Positions 60,680-64,000 of a stretch of DNA of 64,000 nt are shown piece after piece. The notes beneath the pieces were generated by a model that saw nothing but the letters and a program-made list of their open reading frames with translations, was not told the DNA's origin and made no database searches. The first letter of the stretch is position 1; each line of letters opens with the position of its first letter. Location: positions 186,001 through 250,000 of the forward strand of contig BBOA01000001.1 of NCBI GenBank assembly GCA_001485295.1. The letters run 5' to 3'. The position numbers and the translations under genes were made by a program. This stretch comes from Type-B symbiont of Plautia stali (lineage in GTDB: Bacteria > Pseudomonadota > Gammaproteobacteria > Enterobacterales > Enterobacteriaceae).

Positions 60680-63600
60680 ATGGCTAATTTATTTATCGAT
60701 CGCCCCATCTTTGCGTGGGTAATCGCCATCATCGTGATGCTGGCGGGTGCGCTATCAATTCTTAAACTGCCGATCGAGCAATATCCTAACGTTGCTCCAC
60801 CGGCGGTGCAGATTCGTGCCACTTATCCGGGCGCAGATGCGAAAACGCTGCAGGATTCCGTGACGCAGGTTATCGAACAGAATATGAACGGTATTGATGG
60901 GCTGATGTACTTCTCATCAAATAGTGATTCTTCCGGTAACCTGCAGCTAACCCTGAGCTTCGAATCCGGCACCGATCCCGATATCGCGCAGGTTCAGGTG
61001 CAGAACAAACTGCAGCTAGTGATACCGCTGCTGCCGCAGGAAGTGCAGCAGCAGGGCATTCAGGTGCAGAAATCCTCCAGCAACTTCCTGATGGTGGCGG
61101 GTTTTGTCAGCGATGACGGAACCATGACCCAGAACGATATCTCAGACCTCGTCGCATCGAATATCAAGGACCACATCAGCCGTACCACCGGCGTGGGCGA
61201 AACCCAGATCTTCGGTGCGCAGTATGCGATGCGTATCTGGATGGATCCTGCGAAGCTGAATAACTATCAGCTGACGCCGGTCGACGTGATCAGTGCCATC
61301 AACACCCAGAACGCTCAAGTCGCGGTGGGTCAGCTCGGCGGCGCGCCTACCGCGCCGAACCAGCAGCTCAACGCCTCGATCATCGCGCAGAGCTGTCTGA
61401 CCTCGACCGATGAGTTTGGCAAGATCCTGCTGAAGGTGAATACTGACGGCTCGCAGGTTCGCTTGCGCGACGTGGCAAAAATCGAGCTGGGCGGCGAAAA
61501 CTACGAGGTGATCGCGCGCTACAACGGCAAACCCGCTTCCGGTATCGGCATTAAGCTGGCGACCGGCGCAAACGCGCTTGATACTGCTAATGCGGTGAAG
61601 GCGGAGCTGGGTAAACTGCAGTCCACCTTCCCAGCCGGCCTGAAAGTGGTTTATCCCTACGACACTACACCGTTCGTTAAGATCTCTATCTTCGAAGTGG
61701 TAAAAACCCTGTTTGAAGCGATCGTGCTGGTGTTCTTGGTGATATATTTCTTCCTGCAGAACTTCCGCGCCACGCTGATCCCGACTATCGCAGTGCCGGT
61801 AGTGCTGCTCGGCACCTTCGCCATCATTAGCGCCTTCGGCTACTCGATAAACACGCTGACGATGTTTGGTATGGTGCTCGCCATCGGCCTGCTGGTGGAT
61901 GACGCCATCGTGGTGGTGGAGAACGTCGAGCGCGTCATAGCCGAAGAGGGTCTGTCGCCAAAAGAGGCAACAAAGCGTTCGATGGAACAGATTCAGGGCG
62001 CGCTGGTGGGTATCGCGCTGGTGCTATCGGCGGTGTTTATCCCGATGGCCTTCTTCGGCGGATCCACCGGCGTTATCTACCGTCAGTTCTCTATCACCAT
62101 CGTTTCCGCGATGGCGCTGTCGGTGCTGGTAGCGTTGATCCTGACGCCGGCGCTCTGCGCCACTATGCTGAAGCCGATCAAAAAAGGCAATCACGGCAAA
62201 ACTACCGGCTTCTTCGGCTGGTTCAACCATTTGTTTGATAAAAGCACTAACCACTACGTCGACAGCGTCGGCCATATCGTGCGCAGCACCAGCCGCTATC
62301 TGCTGATTTATCTGGTAATCGTGGTGGGTATGGCTTATCTATTTCTGCGTCTTCCCTATTCGTTCCTGCCGGAAGAGGATCAGGGTCTGCTGCTGGCGCA
62401 GGCGCAGCTGCCTGCTGGCGCGACGCAAGAGCGTACACAGAAGGTGATGGATCAGATCAATGATTACTTCCTGAATAAAGAGAAGGACAGCGTGCAGTCG
62501 GTGTTTACCGTTAACGGCTTCGGCTTCTCCGGGCGCGGTCAGAACACCGGTATCGCCTTCGTAAGTCTAAAACCTTGGGATGAGCGTAGCAGCAGCGATC
62601 TGAAGGTGCCGGCTATCTCCAGTCGCGCTATGGGCGCGCTGGGCCAGATCAAAGATGCCATGGTTTTCCCGTTCAACCTGCCGGCGATTATTGAACTGGG
62701 TAACGCCACCGGCTTCGACTTCGAGCTGATCGACCAGAACAACCTCGGCCATGAAAAACTGACCGAAGCGCGTAATCAGCTGCTGGGTATGGTAGCGCAG
62801 CACTCTAATACGCTGGTAGGCGTGCGTCCCAACGGCCTAGAAGATACGCCGCAATACAAGCTGACTATTGATCAGGAAAAAGCGCAGGCGCTGGGGGTAT
62901 CGCTTTCTGACATCAACACCACGCTCCACTCCGCTTGGGGCGGCTCTTACGTCAATGACTTTATCGATCACGGTCGCGTGAAGAAAGTCTACGTGATGGG
63001 CGAAGCCAAAGACCGTATGCTGCCGGAAGACATCAGCAAGTGGTACATGCGCAACAACAGCGGCAACATGGTGCCCTTCTTCGCCTTCTCGTCGGCGAAG
63101 TGGCAGTATGGTTCACCGCGTCTGGAGCGTTATAATGGCCTGCCGTCGATGGAGATCCTAGGTCAGGCTGCGCCAAGCAAAAGCTCCGGCGACGCTATGA
63201 ATCTGATGGAAGAGCTAGCGTCGAAGCTGCCGGCGGGCATCAGCTATGATTGGACTGGCATGTCCTATCAGGAACGTCTCTCTGGCAACCAAGCGCCCGC
63301 GCTCTACGCGATCTCACTGATTGTGGTCTTCCTCTGTCTGGCAGCGCTTTATGAAAGCTGGTCGATTCCGTTCTCGGTAATGCTGGTGGTGCCGCTCGGT
63401 GTCATCGGCGCACTGATCTTCACCACGGTGCGCGGACTGAGCAACGACGTTTACTTCGTGGTCGGCCTGCTGACTACGGTGGGGCTGTCGGCGAAGAACG
63501 CCATCCTGATCGTTGAATTCGCCCAGGATTTGATGGAGAAAGAGGGCAAAGGTCTGGTGGAAGCGACGCTAGAGGCGTGTTGTATGCGCCTGCGTCCGAT

Positions 63601-63835
63601 CCTGATGACCTCGCTCGCCTTTATCCTCGGCGTGCTGCCGCTGGCGATCAGTACCGGCGCAGGTTCCGGCGCGCAGAACGCCGTCGGTACCAGCGTAATG
63701 GGCGGTATGGTCACGGCGACTGTGCTGGCGATCTTCTTCGTCCCAGTGTTCTTTGTGGTGGTGCGTCGCCGTTTCGGCAAGAACAAAGAGGAGCTAGAAA
63801 AAGGTCATCCGACTGAACAGAGCCATCAGCACTAA
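60680..63835 (+). CDS. acrB: multidrug efflux RND pump AcrB
   Basis: Inner-membrane proton-driven drug exporter of the AcrAB-TolC complex. 1051 residues, full length. The proton relay pair Asp407-Asp408 is present in [14 protein letters not shown], and the Lys (Lys940 in E. coli) in [13 protein letters not shown]. The porter-domain repeats and the switch-loop region ([12 protein letters not shown]) are intact. Two unusual changes are Cys239 where E. coli has Arg ([11 protein letters not shown]), and Cys-Cys at 967-968 where E. coli has Val-Arg before MRLRPIL. The retained frame suggests function. Confidence 0.97.
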   Translation: MANLFIDRPIFAWVIAIIVMLAGALSILKLPIEQYPNVAPPAVQIRATYPGADAKTLQDSVTQVIEQNMNGIDGLMYFSSNSDSSGNLQLTLSFESGTDPDIAQVQVQNKLQLVIPLLPQEVQQQGIQVQKSSSNFLMVAGFVSDDGTMTQNDISDLVASNIKDHISRTTGVGETQIFGAQYAMRIWMDPAKLNNYQLTPVDVISAINTQNAQVAVGQLGGAPTAPNQQLNASIIAQSCLTSTDEFGKILLKVNTDGSQVRLRDVAKIELGGENYEVIARYNGKPASGIGIKLATGANALDTANAVKAELGKLQSTFPAGLKVVYPYDTTPFVKISIFEVVKTLFEAIVLVFLVIYFFLQNFRATLIPTIAVPVVLLGTFAIISAFGYSINTLTMFGMVLAIGLLVDDAIVVVENVERVIAEEGLSPKEATKRSMEQIQGALVGIALVLSAVFIPMAFFGGSTGVIYRQFSITIVSAMALSVLVALILTPALCATMLKPIKKGNHGKTTGFFGWFNHLFDKSTNHYVDSVGHIVRSTSRYLLIYLVIVVGMAYLFLRLPYSFLPEEDQGLLLAQAQLPAGATQERTQKVMDQINDYFLNKEKDSVQSVFTVNGFGFSGRGQNTGIAFVSLKPWDERSSSDLKVPAISSRAMGALGQIKDAMVFPFNLPAIIELGNATGFDFELIDQNNLGHEKLTEARNQLLGMVAQHSNTLVGVRPNGLEDTPQYKLTIDQEKAQALGVSLSDINTTLHSAWGGSYVNDFIDHGRVKKVYVMGEAKDRMLPEDISKWYMRNNSGNMVPFFAFSSAKWQYGSPRLERYNGLPSMEILGQAAPSKSSGDAMNLMEELASKLPAGISYDWTGMSYQERLSGNQAPALYAISLIVVFLCLAALYESWSIPFSVMLVVPLGVIGALIFTTVRGLSNDVYFVVGLLTTVGLSAKNAILIVEFAQDLMEKEGKGLVEATLEACCMRLRPILMTSLAFILGVLPLAISTGAGSGAQNAVGTSVMGGMVTATVLAIFFVPVFFVVVRRRFGKNKEELEKGHPTEQSHQH

Positions 63836-63854
63836 CCCTGCTGGATGACAGAAA

Positions 63855-63876
63855 GGCCGCGCAAGCGGCCTTTTTT
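63855..63876 (+). terminator. acrAB terminator
   Basis: Perfect stem GGCCGC / GCGGCC (63855-63860 and 63865-63870) with loop GCAA and TTTTTT (63871-63876). Confidence 0.93.
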
Positions 63877-63931
63877 ATGGCGGCGGCGCAGGCCAGGCTA
63901 ATCAGGATTGCATTTCGCAAAGATGAGACGC

Positions 63932-63961
63932 ACAATAATATTATTGTATAATATAACATTT
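63932..63961 (+). promoter_or_regulatory. Zur-like box and palindrome before rpmE2
   Basis: TATAATATAACATTT (63947-63961) matches the right side and centre of the E. coli Zur box (GAAATGTTATAATATAACATTTC); the left half is weaker. It overlaps a perfect 16-base palindrome (63932-63947, ACAATAATATTATTGT) and lies 10 bases upstream of the rpmE2 start. Zur repression of the paralogous L31 gene is known in E. coli. Confidence 0.65.
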
Positions 63962-63971
63962 GCGAGGCATT

Positions 63972-64000
63972 ATGAAACCGAATATCCATCCTGCTTACCG
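63972..64000 (+). CDS. rpmE2: 50S ribosomal protein L31 type B (start only)
   Basis: The ATG at 63972 behind GAGG opens MKPNIHPAY, as in YkgM/RpmE2, the zinc-independent L31 paralogue used during zinc starvation. Only nine codons are inside the window, so integrity cannot be judged. The Zur-like box upstream supports the call. Confidence 0.75.

Overview
The window is enterobacterial (gammaproteobacterial) chromosome. Gene order and protein sequence point to an Erwiniaceae-type member (Pantoea/Erwinia) that has recently become host-restricted. The evidence is two long blocks colinear with the Escherichia coli map (ybeL-leuS-lptE-holA-nadD-...-mrdA-mrdB-rlpA-ybeD-lipB-lipA-tatE-...-cspE-pagP, and argU/folD-ybcJ-cysS-ppiB-lpxH-purE-purK-...-qmcA-...-hemH-adk-htpG-recR-ybaB-dnaX-apt-...-acrA-acrB-rpmE2). 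Between the intact genes lie about 35 recognisable pseudogenes carrying amber codons, frameshifts and internal deletions. The genus is inference from memory of the families.

Layout. 0.6-11.7 kb: leucyl-tRNA synthetase, LPS assembly, DNA polymerase III delta, NAD synthesis, cell elongation (PBP2/RodA), lipoate synthesis and TatE are intact; rsfS, rlmH and rlpA are wrecked. 11.8-16.8 kb: a dead amino-acid ABC transporter, amidase and MocR regulator cluster. 16.9-18.5 kb: cspE, pagP and small ORFs. 19-24 kb: decayed carbon metabolism genes and an EAL protein. 24.1-28.1 kb: three intact transport genes (iron-siderophore-type binding protein with a Fur-like box, sdaC, an AI-2E-family transporter). 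28.2-31.4 kb: decayed genes. 31.4-38.2 kb: argU tRNA, folD, cysS, ppiB, lpxH and PurR-controlled purEK. 38.2-48.8 kb: mostly ruins (ybbP, ybbA, tesA-ybbO fusion, ybbN, ybbJ, copA, ybaK, ushA, ybaL, gsk), with qmcA and ybaP intact. 48.8-57 kb: hemH, adk, heat-shock htpG, recR, ybaB and dnaX with its programmed frameshift cassette. 57-64 kb: apt, ybaN, priC, a GlsB-family gene and acrR dead; rsmS and acrAB intact; the start of rpmE2 behind a Zur-like box.

What is kept is core information processing, envelope, cofactor and stress functions plus the AcrAB efflux pump. What is lost is nutrient scavenging, redundant regulators, c-di-GMP signalling, copper export and purine salvage (apt, gsk and ushA), while de novo purEK is retained. 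Two genome-scale signals stand out. CTAG is common here, although it is strongly avoided in typical enterobacteria, and many inactivating amber codons sit in CTAG at former CCAG/CTGG sites, as expected if very-short-patch repair were lost. Intergenic hairpin elements with a shared core suggest a dispersed repeat family. I saw no CRISPR array, insertion sequence or prophage, and no convincing new defence or mobile system.
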